From the NCBI GenBank assembly GCA_013823985.1, contig PNNB01000050.1, positions 1 to 64,000 on the forward strand: a stretch of 64,000 nt of DNA, in the 5' to 3' direction. The position numbers were made by a program, and so were the translations under genes. The DNA is from Sphingopyxis sp. (lineage in GTDB: Bacteria > Pseudomonadota > Alphaproteobacteria > Sphingomonadales > Sphingomonadaceae). Under the pieces are notes generated by a model. The model searched no databases and was not told the origin of the DNA. It worked only from the letters and a program-made list of their open reading frames with translations. Below are positions 50,899 to 60,317 of the stretch, one piece after another. How positions within the stretch are numbered: the first letter of the stretch is position 1; every line of letters begins with the position of its first letter.

Positions 50899-52101
50899 AT
50901 GAAAAAACTGATACTGGCGATACTTCTTATTCTGGCAGGCGCTGCGGGAGGTTTCTGGGCGACGGCCGACGATGATATGAAGGCGCTGGTATCCAGCATG
51001 CCCACCGACGCCAACGTGCTTTTCTGGAACACAGCCCAACGCGACGCCGCCTTCCGCGCCATGGACCGTATCCCGATCCTCGCCAAATCGCACATCATTG
51101 AGTCGGGAGACGATGTATATCCGATGCCCAAGGGTGCACCGATCACACTTGGCACCGACGTCGATGCCTATATGAAAGCGCAGCGGACAGCCGGTCTGGT
51201 GATCGTGCAGGACGGCAAAATCCGCATGGAAAAATATGGGCTGGGTTTCACCGGCGACGGGAAGTGGACAAGCTTTTCGGTCGCCAAATCCTTTACCTCG
51301 ACCCTGGTCGGGGCGGCCATCAAGGACGGCTATATCAAAAGCATCGAGGATAAGGTTTCTACCTACATCCCCGATCTTAAAGGCTCCGCCTATGACGATG
51401 TTACTATCCGCCAATTGCTGACCATGACCTCGGGAGTCAAATGGAACGAGGATTATGCCGATCCGAAATCCGACGTGGCGCTGTTCAACCAGCACAAGGC
51501 CAAGGACGGCATGGATGTCACCGTCAGCTATATGCGCACCTTACCCCGCGAAGCGCCTGCCGGGACCAAATGGGTCTACAAGACGGGCGAAACCAATTTG
51601 ATCGGCGTCCTTGTCAGTTCGGCCACCAAGAAAAACCTGTCCGAATATCTGTCGGAGAAAGTCTGGGTACCATTTGGAATGGAACAGGACGGTAGCTGGC
51701 TATTGGGATCCACGGGGCATGAGATCAGCGGTTGCTGCATTCAGGCATCGACTCGCGACTATGCACGCTTCGGTCTGTTCATGCTGGGCGGGGCGCAAGT
51801 GAAGGGCGTGTCGATATTGCCGGACGACTGGATTGCACCCGCGACGTCCAAGCAGACGGGCATTGGCGTACCGGGCAAGGGCTACGGTTATCAATGGTGG
51901 ACCTATGACGACGGAAGCTATGCTGCGCAGGGCATTTTCGGGCAGGGGATATTCATTGATCCCAAGCGCAAATTGGTCATTGCCTCAAACAGCAACTGGC
52001 CGAAAGCAACCGATCCAGAGACGGTCGGCAAACAGCGCGAGGCCTTCTATAAAGCGGTGCAATCTGCGGTAGATGCGGAAGCAAAACCGGCTACGGAATA
52101 G
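50899..52101 (+). CDS. Serine hydrolase (beta-lactamase/PBP-like family)
   Basis: This 400-residue protein has an N-terminal anchor or signal (KKLILAILLILAGAAGGFW). The catalytic SxxK motif is S127-V-A-K130, YKTGETN fits the second motif, and the C-terminal YGYQWW...GIFGQGIFIDP matches class C-like esterases. Family members cleave ester or peptide bonds in the periplasm. The exact substrate is unknown; an esterase (EstB-like) activity is plausible. Confidence 0.87.
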   Translation: MKKLILAILLILAGAAGGFWATADDDMKALVSSMPTDANVLFWNTAQRDAAFRAMDRIPILAKSHIIESGDDVYPMPKGAPITLGTDVDAYMKAQRTAGLVIVQDGKIRMEKYGLGFTGDGKWTSFSVAKSFTSTLVGAAIKDGYIKSIEDKVSTYIPDLKGSAYDDVTIRQLLTMTSGVKWNEDYADPKSDVALFNQHKAKDGMDVTVSYMRTLPREAPAGTKWVYKTGETNLIGVLVSSATKKNLSEYLSEKVWVPFGMEQDGSWLLGSTGHEISGCCIQASTRDYARFGLFMLGGAQVKGVSILPDDWIAPATSKQTGIGVPGKGYGYQWWTYDDGSYAAQGIFGQGIFIDPKRKLVIASNSNWPKATDPETVGKQREAFYKAVQSAVDAEAKPATE

Positions 52102-52250
52102 TCATGCTGCACCGCACAATTATTGCGGTGTGGAGACATAATATTACGTCTGCGTTATCCATGCAAAGGTCGGAAAAAAGGGGCTTTTCCTGAAGGATAT
52201 TTTGGTCCAGCATGCACCCATAATTCCATAGGGTCAGCTGGAGAAAAAAG

Positions 52251-53360
52251 ATGGACTTCAAGACATTTCTACACGCAGGAAGCAACCGCCGCGCGATGTT
52301 GAAGGGCATGGGCGTTGCCGCTGTAGGCTTTAGTTTGACTGGCGCTCTCGCGGGCTGTGGCGAGAAGGAAGCCAAGAAGCTGGACAATGGGGAAGAGGCA
52401 AAGCTGAACTTCTACAACTGGGACACCTATATTGGTGAGACCACGCTGGAAGATTATAAGGATAGCGCAGGCGTTGACGTGAACATGACATTGTTCGCCA
52501 GCAATGACGAACTGTTCGCCAAATTGCGTGCAGGCAATCCCGGTTACGATGTCATCGTTCCTTCCAACGACTTTGTCGAGCGCATGGCCGCGGCGGATAT
52601 GTTGATAGAAATCGACAAGGCACAGATTCCAAACTTCAAAAATGTCGGCAAAGATTTTCAGGATGTCCCGTACGATCCGGCCCGCAAGCATTCCATGCCC
52701 TATACGTGGCTTGCTCTTGGTATCGGCTATCGCAAGTCGAAGGTGAAAGGCGTGCCGGATAGCTGGAAAGTGCTGTTCGACAGCGACGAATATAAAGGCC
52801 GCATAGCCGTGCTGTCCGAGGCAGGGGATATGTTCCGGCTTTACGGCAAATATATGGGCAAGTCGGTCAATGCGCTGACCGATGCCGATATCAAAACGAT
52901 CGAAGCGATGATGATCAAGCAGAAGCCCAACATCAAATCCTTCCATGAAGACAATGGGCAGGACTTGCTCTTGAAGGGCGAAGTCGACCTGGTGCTCGAA
53001 TATAATGGCGATATTGCGCAGGCGATGGTGGAAGATCCCGATATCGGATTCATAATTCCCAAAGAAGGCAGCCAGCTCAATTCCGACAATCTGTGCATTC
53101 CCAAGGGCGCGCCGCACCCCAAGAACGCCCATGCGTTCATCAACTATCTGCTGGATGCAGAAGCGGGCAAGAAGATCACCGAAACCATTCTCTACCCAAC
53201 GCCAAATGATGCTGCGAAAGCATTGATGCCCGACACGTACAAGAACAACACCGTCATTTTCCCGCCAGCCGACGTGCTTGTGAAATGCGAATATGCGAAG
53301 TTCAATCCTGAGCTTCAGCCGAAATATGAGGAGGCCTTCACTCGCGTGCGGGCGGCATAA
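52251..53360 (+). CDS. potF: Putrescine/spermidine ABC transporter substrate-binding protein
   Basis: This 369-residue protein has a twin-arginine lipoprotein signal (RR at 13-14, lipobox LAGC ending at C36), then a type II periplasmic binding fold with LNFYNWDTYIGETTLEDYKDSAG, typical of PotD/PotF. It captures polyamines and delivers them to the permeases encoded downstream. It heads a four-gene importer operon. Neighbouring putrescine catabolism genes favour putrescine as the substrate; the distinction from PotD is not certain. Confidence 0.9.
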   Translation: MDFKTFLHAGSNRRAMLKGMGVAAVGFSLTGALAGCGEKEAKKLDNGEEAKLNFYNWDTYIGETTLEDYKDSAGVDVNMTLFASNDELFAKLRAGNPGYDVIVPSNDFVERMAAADMLIEIDKAQIPNFKNVGKDFQDVPYDPARKHSMPYTWLALGIGYRKSKVKGVPDSWKVLFDSDEYKGRIAVLSEAGDMFRLYGKYMGKSVNALTDADIKTIEAMMIKQKPNIKSFHEDNGQDLLLKGEVDLVLEYNGDIAQAMVEDPDIGFIIPKEGSQLNSDNLCIPKGAPHPKNAHAFINYLLDAEAGKKITETILYPTPNDAAKALMPDTYKNNTVIFPPADVLVKCEYAKFNPELQPKYEEAFTRVRAA

Positions 53361-53363
53361 CCG

Positions 53364-54278
53364 GTGGCGGGGGCGCTGCAGGACTGGAAAAGCCAGAAAA
53401 AGCCATTCGCCGCGATTGCGTCGGTGCCTATATTCTGGCTCGCCATCTTCTTTGTGGCGCCCATGGCCATCGTATGGCTTTATAGCTTTGGCCAGAATGC
53501 CGGGCCTGCCGATATTGAAATCTCGGGTACGCTAGAAAATTACAAGCGGGCAACCGAGTGGTTGTACCTGTCGATCTTCCTCAAAAGCCTTGCTGTTGCA
53601 GCCCTCACCACCCTCATTTGTTTGATCATTGGCTTCCCTGTTGCGATGGCCATCACCTTTGCCGCGCCAAAATGGCGGCCATGGTTGTTGCTTGGTATCA
53701 TGCTGCCGTTCTGGACTAACCTTTTGATCCGCACCTATGCGCTCATGGCGCTGATGGGCACCAATGGCTATATGAACAAGGGATTGGGAGGGCTTTGGGA
53801 AGGGGCGAGTTGGCTCCGCACGTTGGTGGGAATGCAGCCGCTCGAAGCGTGGACGCCGGTCCAACTGCTTTATAACAATTTCGCCGTGGTGCTGGGATTG
53901 GTCTATGTCCACTTACCTTTCATGGTGCTGCCGCTTTATTCGGCACTCGACCGGTTGGACAAAAGCCTGATCGAGGCAAGCCTCGACCTTGGGGCCGGGC
54001 ATTTCAAAACATTCATGCAGATTGTCGTGCCGCTTGCGGCGCCGGGAATTGTGGCGGGTGTCATGATTACGCTTATCCCCGCGCTTGGCGCCTATCTGAC
54101 GCCGGACTTGATGGGCGGCACCGACAGCCAAATGATCGCCAACGTCATTGAACGCCAATTCAAGCGCGCCAACGACTGGCCATTCGGCGCTGCGCTTTCC
54201 TTCCTGCTGATCTACGCCATGTTCATCCTGATTGCCTTGCAATCGATGAAGACAAGCAAGACGAAGGAGGTTCGATAA
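53364..54278 (+). CDS. potH: Polyamine ABC transporter permease PotH/PotB-like
   Basis: This 304-residue protein starts at GTG, 4 bases after the binding protein stop. It has six predicted membrane helices and the cytoplasmic EAA loop (LIEASLDLGAGHFKTFMQIVVPLAAPG), where it contacts the ATPase. The N-terminal extension before the first helix resembles PotH. Its stop shares a base with the start of the next permease. Confidence 0.92.
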   Translation: MAGALQDWKSQKKPFAAIASVPIFWLAIFFVAPMAIVWLYSFGQNAGPADIEISGTLENYKRATEWLYLSIFLKSLAVAALTTLICLIIGFPVAMAITFAAPKWRPWLLLGIMLPFWTNLLIRTYALMALMGTNGYMNKGLGGLWEGASWLRTLVGMQPLEAWTPVQLLYNNFAVVLGLVYVHLPFMVLPLYSALDRLDKSLIEASLDLGAGHFKTFMQIVVPLAAPGIVAGVMITLIPALGAYLTPDLMGGTDSQMIANVIERQFKRANDWPFGAALSFLLIYAMFILIALQSMKTSKTKEVR

Positions 54279-55120
54279 TGGCCCTGTTTCGCTCTACGCC
54301 GATCGCGCCGCTGGAATATACGCGCAAATTGTGGATGCGAAGCTGGGTCGGCCTGACCATGCTGTTTCTCTACGCGCCATTGCTGGTGTTGATGATCTTC
54401 AGCTTCAACGACAGCAAACGCAATGTTGTGTGGAAAGGCTTTACGCTAAAATATTACGAAAAGGCGCTCAACAACGACAGTTTGGTTGAGGCTCTTGTGA
54501 ATTCACTGACAATCGCGTTCTTGGCGACGGTCATCAGCCTCATAATTGGCGCGCTGGCGGCTGTGATGCTGTGGCGGTTCCGTTTTCCATTCAAGGGCCT
54601 CGTCGAAGGCACCATGTCCTTGCCGATTATCGTGCCGGAAATTTGCCTCGGGGTTGCCTTCCTGATCTTCTTCGCAAAGGTGGACTGGCCCACCGATCTA
54701 CCCTGGCCGTTGAATCTGTCGGCGATCACGATTGCCCATATCACCTTCTGCTTCCCATTTGTCGCGATGGTCGTGCGCGCACGACTGGCCAGTTTTAACA
54801 AGGAAGAAGAGGAAGCGGCGAAGGATCTCGGCGCTACGGAATGGCAAGCTTTCCGGGATGTTCTTTTGCCGCATATAAAACCCGGTCTTGTGGCCGGTGC
54901 GCTTTTGGCCTTCACGCTGAGCCTCGACGATTTCGTGATTACCTTTTTTACGAGCGGGCCTGACACGATCACCTTCCCGGTGAAAGTCTATTCCATGGTG
55001 CGATTCTCGGTAACGCCCGAAGTGAACGCGGCATCGACCATATTAATTCTTTTGACCGTCATCCTCACCTTCATTGCGCTGAAGTTGCAAGGGGTGAAGG
55101 GCATCGCGGAGACACATTAA
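54278..55120 (+). CDS. potI: Polyamine ABC transporter permease PotI/PotC-like
   Basis: This 280-residue second permease has six helices, with the EAA loop EEEAAKDLGATEWQAFRDVLLPHIKPG and the LDDFVITFFTSGP block common in PotC/PotI. It overlaps both neighbours by one base, so the three proteins are translated together. It forms the channel with the other permease. Confidence 0.93.
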   Translation: MALFRSTPIAPLEYTRKLWMRSWVGLTMLFLYAPLLVLMIFSFNDSKRNVVWKGFTLKYYEKALNNDSLVEALVNSLTIAFLATVISLIIGALAAVMLWRFRFPFKGLVEGTMSLPIIVPEICLGVAFLIFFAKVDWPTDLPWPLNLSAITIAHITFCFPFVAMVVRARLASFNKEEEEAAKDLGATEWQAFRDVLLPHIKPGLVAGALLAFTLSLDDFVITFFTSGPDTITFPVKVYSMVRFSVTPEVNAASTILILLTVILTFIALKLQGVKGIAETH

Positions 55121-56250
55121 TGACCGACACAAAAGCTCCCATCATCCAGATCCGCAACGTATCCAAACGCTTTGGGAAGGTGACTGCGGTCGATAACATC
55201 AGCCTCGACATCTTGGCTGGGGAATTCTTTGTGCTGCTCGGTCCTTCCGGCTGCGGCAAGACAACTTTGTTGCGGATGATTGCCGGATTTGAAATGCCCA
55301 CAGAAGGGCAGATTATTATCGACGGTCAGGACATGAGCCTCGTTCCACCGAATAAGCGGCCGGTCAATATGGTGTTCCAAAGCTACGCCGTCTTCCCGCA
55401 CATGAACGTCACCGATAATGTGGGCTATGGTTTGCGGATCGCAGGCGTCGGCAAGAACGAAATAAAGGACCGGGTGGCGGAGGCGCTTGAGCTGGTAAAA
55501 CTGGGTGGCTTCGAAGACCGCATGCCCGATCAGATGTCCGGTGGCCAACGCCAACGTGTCGCACTTGCGCGTAGTCTCGTTATGCGGCCCAAGGTGTTGC
55601 TGCTCGACGAACCGCTTTCGGCACTGGACGCGAAACTGCGTGCGCAGATGCAGTTCGAACTTTCGGACCTGCAGGACAAGGTGGGAATTACTTTTGTGAC
55701 GGTCACCCATGACCAGGACGAGGCACTATCCATGGCGAGCCGGGTTGCCGTCATCAACAAGGGCGAGGTTGCCCAGCTCGCCGCGCCGTCCGACCTTTAT
55801 GAATATCCCGCCAACCGCTTTGTTGCCGATTTTGTCGGTTCGGTGAACATATTCGAAGGGAAGCTGACGTTGGACGAACCGGACAAGGCTGCCGTCGACT
55901 GTCCGGGGCTCGGAAAAGTGTATCTCAACCACGGCGTGACCGGCCCGCACGGAGCGGATGTGTGGGTCGCCTTGCGGCCGGAGAAAATTTATCTGCATGT
56001 TCCCGGGGAAGGTAAAGCAATCCGCGCAGCCGCCCAAGATGCGCCGGACGGTCATAATCTGGCGCGTGGCACGATCAAGGGCATGAGCTATCTGGGCGAT
56101 ATCACGCTGTATGAAATTCAACTCGAGGGCGGGCAGATCATACGCGTTTCGCGCCCCAATCTATCACGTCACGATCAGGAAGATTTTACGTGGGACGACA
56201 AGGTGAGCATGCACTGGCGCGCCGACAGCCCTGTCGTTTTGCTGAGCTGA
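55120..56250 (+). CDS. potG: Polyamine ABC transporter ATP-binding protein PotG/PotA-like
   Basis: This 376-residue protein has Walker A GPSGCGKT at 41-48, signature MSGGQRQRVALARSL, Walker B VLLLDEPLSALD, and a C-terminal TOBE domain (about 280-370, WVALRPEKIYLHVPGE). It powers polyamine import. It is the last transport gene of the operon; the next gene starts 3 bases after its stop. Confidence 0.94.
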   Translation: MTDTKAPIIQIRNVSKRFGKVTAVDNISLDILAGEFFVLLGPSGCGKTTLLRMIAGFEMPTEGQIIIDGQDMSLVPPNKRPVNMVFQSYAVFPHMNVTDNVGYGLRIAGVGKNEIKDRVAEALELVKLGGFEDRMPDQMSGGQRQRVALARSLVMRPKVLLLDEPLSALDAKLRAQMQFELSDLQDKVGITFVTVTHDQDEALSMASRVAVINKGEVAQLAAPSDLYEYPANRFVADFVGSVNIFEGKLTLDEPDKAAVDCPGLGKVYLNHGVTGPHGADVWVALRPEKIYLHVPGEGKAIRAAAQDAPDGHNLARGTIKGMSYLGDITLYEIQLEGGQIIRVSRPNLSRHDQEDFTWDDKVSMHWRADSPVVLLS

Positions 56251-56253
56251 GTT

Positions 56254-57150
56254 TTGAAGCGGTCCATTGCTCTGATTGGTCTGTTCGGTGCTTTGACATC
56301 CGGACAGGCCCTGTATCCCGAAGCGGCGCCAAAGATTTTGGAACTCAGCGGTGATTTCACAGTACCCCTGATCATCGAAGGCAAACAGATGCGTTTGCGG
56401 GTTGATCCCGACATCGGCAGCAGTCGGGCCCTGAATGCAGAAGCAGCGCAAACACTAGGTTTGAAGCTGGGAATGATACGGGGCGTCCATATGGTTGGAC
56501 CCGTAAAATTGACAGCCGGTTCGAGAACGATCAACATCGACTATGGCGTCCAGCAGGCAAAGGACAGGGTCTTTTGGTTCCTCGACCGGGCTGCTTCTTC
56601 AGTCGGCGACGGTATCATAGCGCCCACCGCTTTGCCTTATGATGTGGTGATTTTTAATCTTCGCTCTCCTCGGGCGAATGAGCGGCAGTTTTCGCTGCCG
56701 TTGAGTTCCTCCGGCGGCAATGCTTGGCTTATGGTGGGGACGGAACGGGTCGCATTAGGTTTTAACCTCATGCGAGAGGAAACATTGGCGACGGCGTCAA
56801 CCGGAAATCTGATTGCGGCTACGAACAAGGGAGCTTTTGCGGAGAAGCAGAAACTCGAGATGATACGGTTCGGTGTGGAGCGACCGGTCCGCGCAATCGC
56901 CTTAGGGGTTCCGCTGGACGTAGGCGGTCGCACGCTTAATGAAATATTGGTCCGCGTCGCCGACTTTGGCGATGCGTCTGCTATTCCAGAGAATCTGGCG
57001 GCTGATGAAGATGAAATTGTAGTAACGGCCAAGTCAAAGAAAAAGCCTGACTACAGTATGGCCCTTGGCCGGGCCTTTTTGTCGCAATGCTCTTCACTGA
57101 CATATGATTTCAAAGCAAAATTGGTCCGCTTCTCCTGCGCCCCAAATTAA
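56254..57150 (+). CDS. Retropepsin-like secreted protein of unknown role
   Basis: This 298-residue protein starts at TTG, 3 bases after the ATPase stop. It has a short signal-like N-terminus. Two halves resemble the retropepsin-like repeat (LRVDPDIGSSRALNAEAAQTLGLK, and a C-terminal ALGRAFLSQCSSLTYDFKAKLVRFSC), but the D-T/S-G catalytic motif is replaced by DPDIGSS, so protease activity is doubtful. DEDEIVVTAK near residue 250 resembles a motif seen in sphingomonad outer-membrane proteins. Its tight packing with the pot operon suggests co-expression. Confidence 0.6.
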   Translation: MKRSIALIGLFGALTSGQALYPEAAPKILELSGDFTVPLIIEGKQMRLRVDPDIGSSRALNAEAAQTLGLKLGMIRGVHMVGPVKLTAGSRTINIDYGVQQAKDRVFWFLDRAASSVGDGIIAPTALPYDVVIFNLRSPRANERQFSLPLSSSGGNAWLMVGTERVALGFNLMREETLATASTGNLIAATNKGAFAEKQKLEMIRFGVERPVRAIALGVPLDVGGRTLNEILVRVADFGDASAIPENLAADEDEIVVTAKSKKKPDYSMALGRAFLSQCSSLTYDFKAKLVRFSCAPN

Positions 57151-57153
57151 GAC

Positions 57154-57945
57154 TTAATCAACCGCCGGCGCCGGGCGTACGTCGAGCAAATCGACACGGA
57201 TGTTGATCTCGGGCTCACCTGAAACGGCGCCATCCTCAGCTTTCGGTTTCGGCAGACAGAAGGTGTAGCTCGACCCGACCGGCATCATCTTGAGCGCTTC
57301 GACAAAGACCGCGGTTGCCTGCGAAAGGGGAATTTTCTCCCATTCGCGCTTCTCAAGCGAGGCTCCGGTTTTGCCGTCAAAGGTGGTGAAGTCGACCAGC
57401 GCCATATCAGCTTCGGTGGGCGTTTTCCCGGTTCCCTGTTTGATTGCCAGATATCCAAGGCCAGACTCGGTTACATTCGCGCAGGCACGCTCGACGACCG
57501 GGATTACGGGTTTTGGCGGGGGTGTGGTGAACGACAAAAGATCCACCTCGAAAACGAGGTCTGCATTGGCGGGAATGGGGCCGGTGCCGGCTTCTCCATA
57601 ACCGAGCTTCGACGGAATGCAGAGGCGGTAGCTTCCGCCCGGTTGCATCAATTGCAGGCCTTGGGCAAATCCCGGAATCACGCCGCCTACTTTGAATTCA
57701 ACGGCTTTACCGGAATCAAACTCACTCCCATCTGCGGTGAGCATGCCTTTGTAATTCACCTTCACCTTGGCGTCCGCGCTCGGTCGTTCGCCTTTGCCCG
57801 CTTTCAGTACGGTATAGGACAAACCCTCCGGCGTGGCCGTCTTGCACGACAGCACGGGTGGTTTTGCCTTAGCAGGCTTTGGTGCTGCTAAGGCTGGAGA
57901 TGACAGGAGGGCGGTGACGAGCAGGGCCGAAAGTGTTTTGTGCAT
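57154..57945 (-). CDS. FKBP-type peptidyl-prolyl isomerase
   Basis: From the ATG at 57945 the protein has 263 residues with a signal peptide (MHKTLSALLVTALLSSPALA). The first FKBP domain (about 45-130) is clear: VKVNYKGMLTADGSEFDSGK, VIPGFAQGLQLMQPGGSYRLCIPSKLGYGEAG in order. A second, degenerate FKBP-like half follows (about 140-255). It probably assists protein folding in the periplasm. Convergent with the retropepsin-like gene, 3 bases apart. Confidence 0.9.
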   Translation of the reverse strand: MHKTLSALLVTALLSSPALAAPKPAKAKPPVLSCKTATPEGLSYTVLKAGKGERPSADAKVKVNYKGMLTADGSEFDSGKAVEFKVGGVIPGFAQGLQLMQPGGSYRLCIPSKLGYGEAGTGPIPANADLVFEVDLLSFTTPPPKPVIPVVERACANVTESGLGYLAIKQGTGKTPTEADMALVDFTTFDGKTGASLEKREWEKIPLSQATAVFVEALKMMPVGSSYTFCLPKPKAEDGAVSGEPEINIRVDLLDVRPAPAVD

Positions 57946-58020
57946 AACAGGCTGGTAACGCCTGAATGGCATTTGTCCAACAGCGATTATTCCCCATCTG
58001 CCGACGATGGGGGAACTCTC

Positions 58021-59409
58021 CTAAAGAGCGCGCAATTTCGGTTCCGCTTCATCGAGCGACATGCGAATGATATGCACCAGATCGTCAATTTGCGCTGTCG
58101 AGATGATAAGCGGCGGGCACATCACAATACTATCTCTAATGCCGCGAACCATAAGCCCATTGCGAATGCAGATGTCCCGAACCATCGGCCCTGCGGTGCC
58201 TTCGGCACCATTGAAGCGGGCGCCCGTCGCCTTGTCTGCAACGATTTCTACCGCGCCGAGCAGCCCCACAGAGCGGGCTTCGCCGACCAAAGGATGGTCG
58301 TTTAGTGTGGCAAGCACCTTTGCAAGATACGGTCCGGTTTCGTTTCGCGTCCGCTCTACCAGCCCTTCGCGCTCCATGATTTCGATATTGCGCAAAGCGA
58401 CCGCTGAGGCAACGGGATGGCCCGAATAGGTGTAGCCATGCACAAAATCCCCACCGGTTTTCATGACCGATATGATTTCCGCGCTGACGGCTACAGCGGA
58501 AATTGGCAGATAACCTGACGACAGTCCTTTTGCCATTGCGATAATGTCGGGCTTCACGCCCATCGTTTCATGCCCCCACATATTACCGGTCCGTCCAAAG
58601 CCGCAGATAACTTCGTCGCAAACCAGAAGGATGCCGTACTTCCGGCAAATTGCTTCGACCTGGGGCCAATAATTGGAGGGTGGAATGATCACGCCACCAG
58701 CGCCCTGAACGGGTTCGCCGATGAACGCGGCGACATTCTCGGGTCCGACTTCTATGATCTTGTCTTCGATCGCTTGCGCGCAGACCGTGCCGAATTCCTC
58801 GGGGGTCATGTCGCGGCCTTCATTATACCAGTAAGGCTGGCGAACATGTTCGATACCCGCAAGTGGCAATATACCTGGAGCAGGGAAGCCCTGTCCATGC
58901 ATCGCCTTCATCCCGCCCATGCTGACACCTGCAACCGTCGAGCCATGATAGGCATTGTGCCGGCTGATAAAAATTGTCCGGCTGCTTTCGCCTTTCACTT
59001 GCCAATAGTGGCGCACCATTCGCAAGATGGTGTCATTTGCTTCGGACCCCGAGCTATTAAAGAAGACATGCGGGAGACGGCCGCCGGTCAGGCTCGCAAT
59101 TTTGTCGGCGAGCAATACGGCGGGCGGGTTAGCAGTCTTGAAGAAGCTGTTATAATAGGGCAGTTCCAGCATCTGATCGCGGGCAACTTCAGCCAGTTCG
59201 TCGCGTCCATAACCTACATTGACGCACCACAAGCCTGCCATGCCATCCAATATACGATTGCCGTCGCCGTCGTGAATGTAGCACCCGTCGGCGTGCGTAA
59301 TGATACGGCTGCCACCAAGATCTTCAATTTCCTGCCAGTCAGCTTGCGCGGGCAGGTGGTGTGCGATGTCGAGGCGGCGGAGTTCTGCGATGTCGTAATT
59401 GCGAGGCAT
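58021..59409 (-). CDS. spuC: Putrescine-pyruvate aminotransferase (SpuC-like, class III)
   Basis: From the ATG at 59409 the protein has 462 residues. The class III PLP fold is clear: NSSGSEANDTILRMVRHYW, CDEVICGFGRTGNMWG and the PLP lysine in DIIAMAKGLSSGYLP. Length and spacing match SpuC-type enzymes that move the amino group of putrescine to pyruvate. It is next to a PuuD-like gene and near the polyamine importer, which supports a polyamine role. Other omega-aminotransferase substrates remain possible. Confidence 0.85.
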   Translation of the reverse strand: MPRNYDIAELRRLDIAHHLPAQADWQEIEDLGGSRIITHADGCYIHDGDGNRILDGMAGLWCVNVGYGRDELAEVARDQMLELPYYNSFFKTANPPAVLLADKIASLTGGRLPHVFFNSSGSEANDTILRMVRHYWQVKGESSRTIFISRHNAYHGSTVAGVSMGGMKAMHGQGFPAPGILPLAGIEHVRQPYWYNEGRDMTPEEFGTVCAQAIEDKIIEVGPENVAAFIGEPVQGAGGVIIPPSNYWPQVEAICRKYGILLVCDEVICGFGRTGNMWGHETMGVKPDIIAMAKGLSSGYLPISAVAVSAEIISVMKTGGDFVHGYTYSGHPVASAVALRNIEIMEREGLVERTRNETGPYLAKVLATLNDHPLVGEARSVGLLGAVEIVADKATGARFNGAEGTAGPMVRDICIRNGLMVRGIRDSIVMCPPLIISTAQIDDLVHIIRMSLDEAEPKLRAL

Positions 59410-59579
59410 GATATTATCCTTTTGAAACGGGTTTGCGCGAAGGCGCAGAGTAGCTGAAGTCCGGCGGTAGTTTGGGAGAGTGAAACTCCGCATGCTACCC
59501 GACCTACTTGGTTCAAAAGGATATCAGGGTGAAAAACCTATCCGCGCCTGGTAGCGGTTATAACGAGTCACGCAACGGT

Positions 59580-60317
59580 TCATAATTCCCCTCTTAACGC
59601 CTTTCCCAGCAGGTGAAAATAGGTTTGGGAATCCAAGTCATTTTCGGTTCCCCATTCCGGATGCCACTGCACCGCAAGCAAAGGTGCGCCATTGGGTCGT
59701 GCGCTATAAGCTTCGATCAAGCCATCGGGCGCGCGGGCTTCGACTGACAAACCTTCGCCCAATTTCCCGATGCCCTGATAATGGACAGAGTTTACGTCCA
59801 GACTGGTTTTTGAATAGGCAGCATCAAGTAATCCACCCGTGACAATTTCCACGGGATGTCTGTGACTGAACATGGCGTCAAAACTGACATCATCCGGGGC
59901 GTGATGGCGGATGAGATCGTCGCTGGCGCTCGTGTCACGACGTAATGTCCCGCCCATAGCGACGTTGATTTCCTGAAATCCGCGGCAGATCCCAAAGACA
60001 GGTTTTTGCGCATCGATCATGCTGTTTATCATCGACAAAGCGATTTCGTCCCGCGCATCGTCAAAGGGGCCTTCGCCGCCATCCTCGTTGTAGCGCCGCG
60101 TTGCGACATTGGATGGGCTGCCGGTTAGCAAAATCCCGTCCAGCCGAGGGGCCACTTCGGCAGCGGACATCAAGTCTGGCAGAGACGGTACGATAAGCGC
60201 CGCTACATTCGCATAGGTCATTGCCGCGCGGATATAGCGGTCCATCACGGCCTGTGCGCTCTCGGTTCCAACAGTCCGGTTGCAGGCAATCACGCCTAAC
60301 ACAGGTCTGGCGGTCAT
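59580..60317 (-). CDS. puuD: Gamma-glutamyl-GABA hydrolase (PuuD-like)
   Basis: This 245-residue class I glutamine amidotransferase-like protein has the nucleophile elbow PVFGICRGFQEINVAMGG and the His-Glu pair in WHPEWGTEND. PuuD-type enzymes release GABA from gamma-glutamyl-GABA in putrescine breakdown. It overlaps the preceding small membrane protein gene by 4 bases (ATGA), so both are coupled. With the aminotransferase it forms a polyamine utilisation group; a PuuA-type ligase is not seen in the window. Confidence 0.88.
   Translation of the reverse strand: MTARPVLGVIACNRTVGTESAQAVMDRYIRAAMTYANVAALIVPSLPDLMSAAEVAPRLDGILLTGSPSNVATRRYNEDGGEGPFDDARDEIALSMINSMIDAQKPVFGICRGFQEINVAMGGTLRRDTSASDDLIRHHAPDDVSFDAMFSHRHPVEIVTGGLLDAAYSKTSLDVNSVHYQGIGKLGEGLSVEARAPDGLIEAYSARPNGAPLLAVQWHPEWGTENDLDSQTYFHLLGKALRGEL

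Noticed and set aside
50364..51495. Two long minus-strand frames over the cfa and serine hydrolase genes
   Set aside because: The plus-strand genes have clear catalytic motifs and signal sequences; the opposite frames have none.
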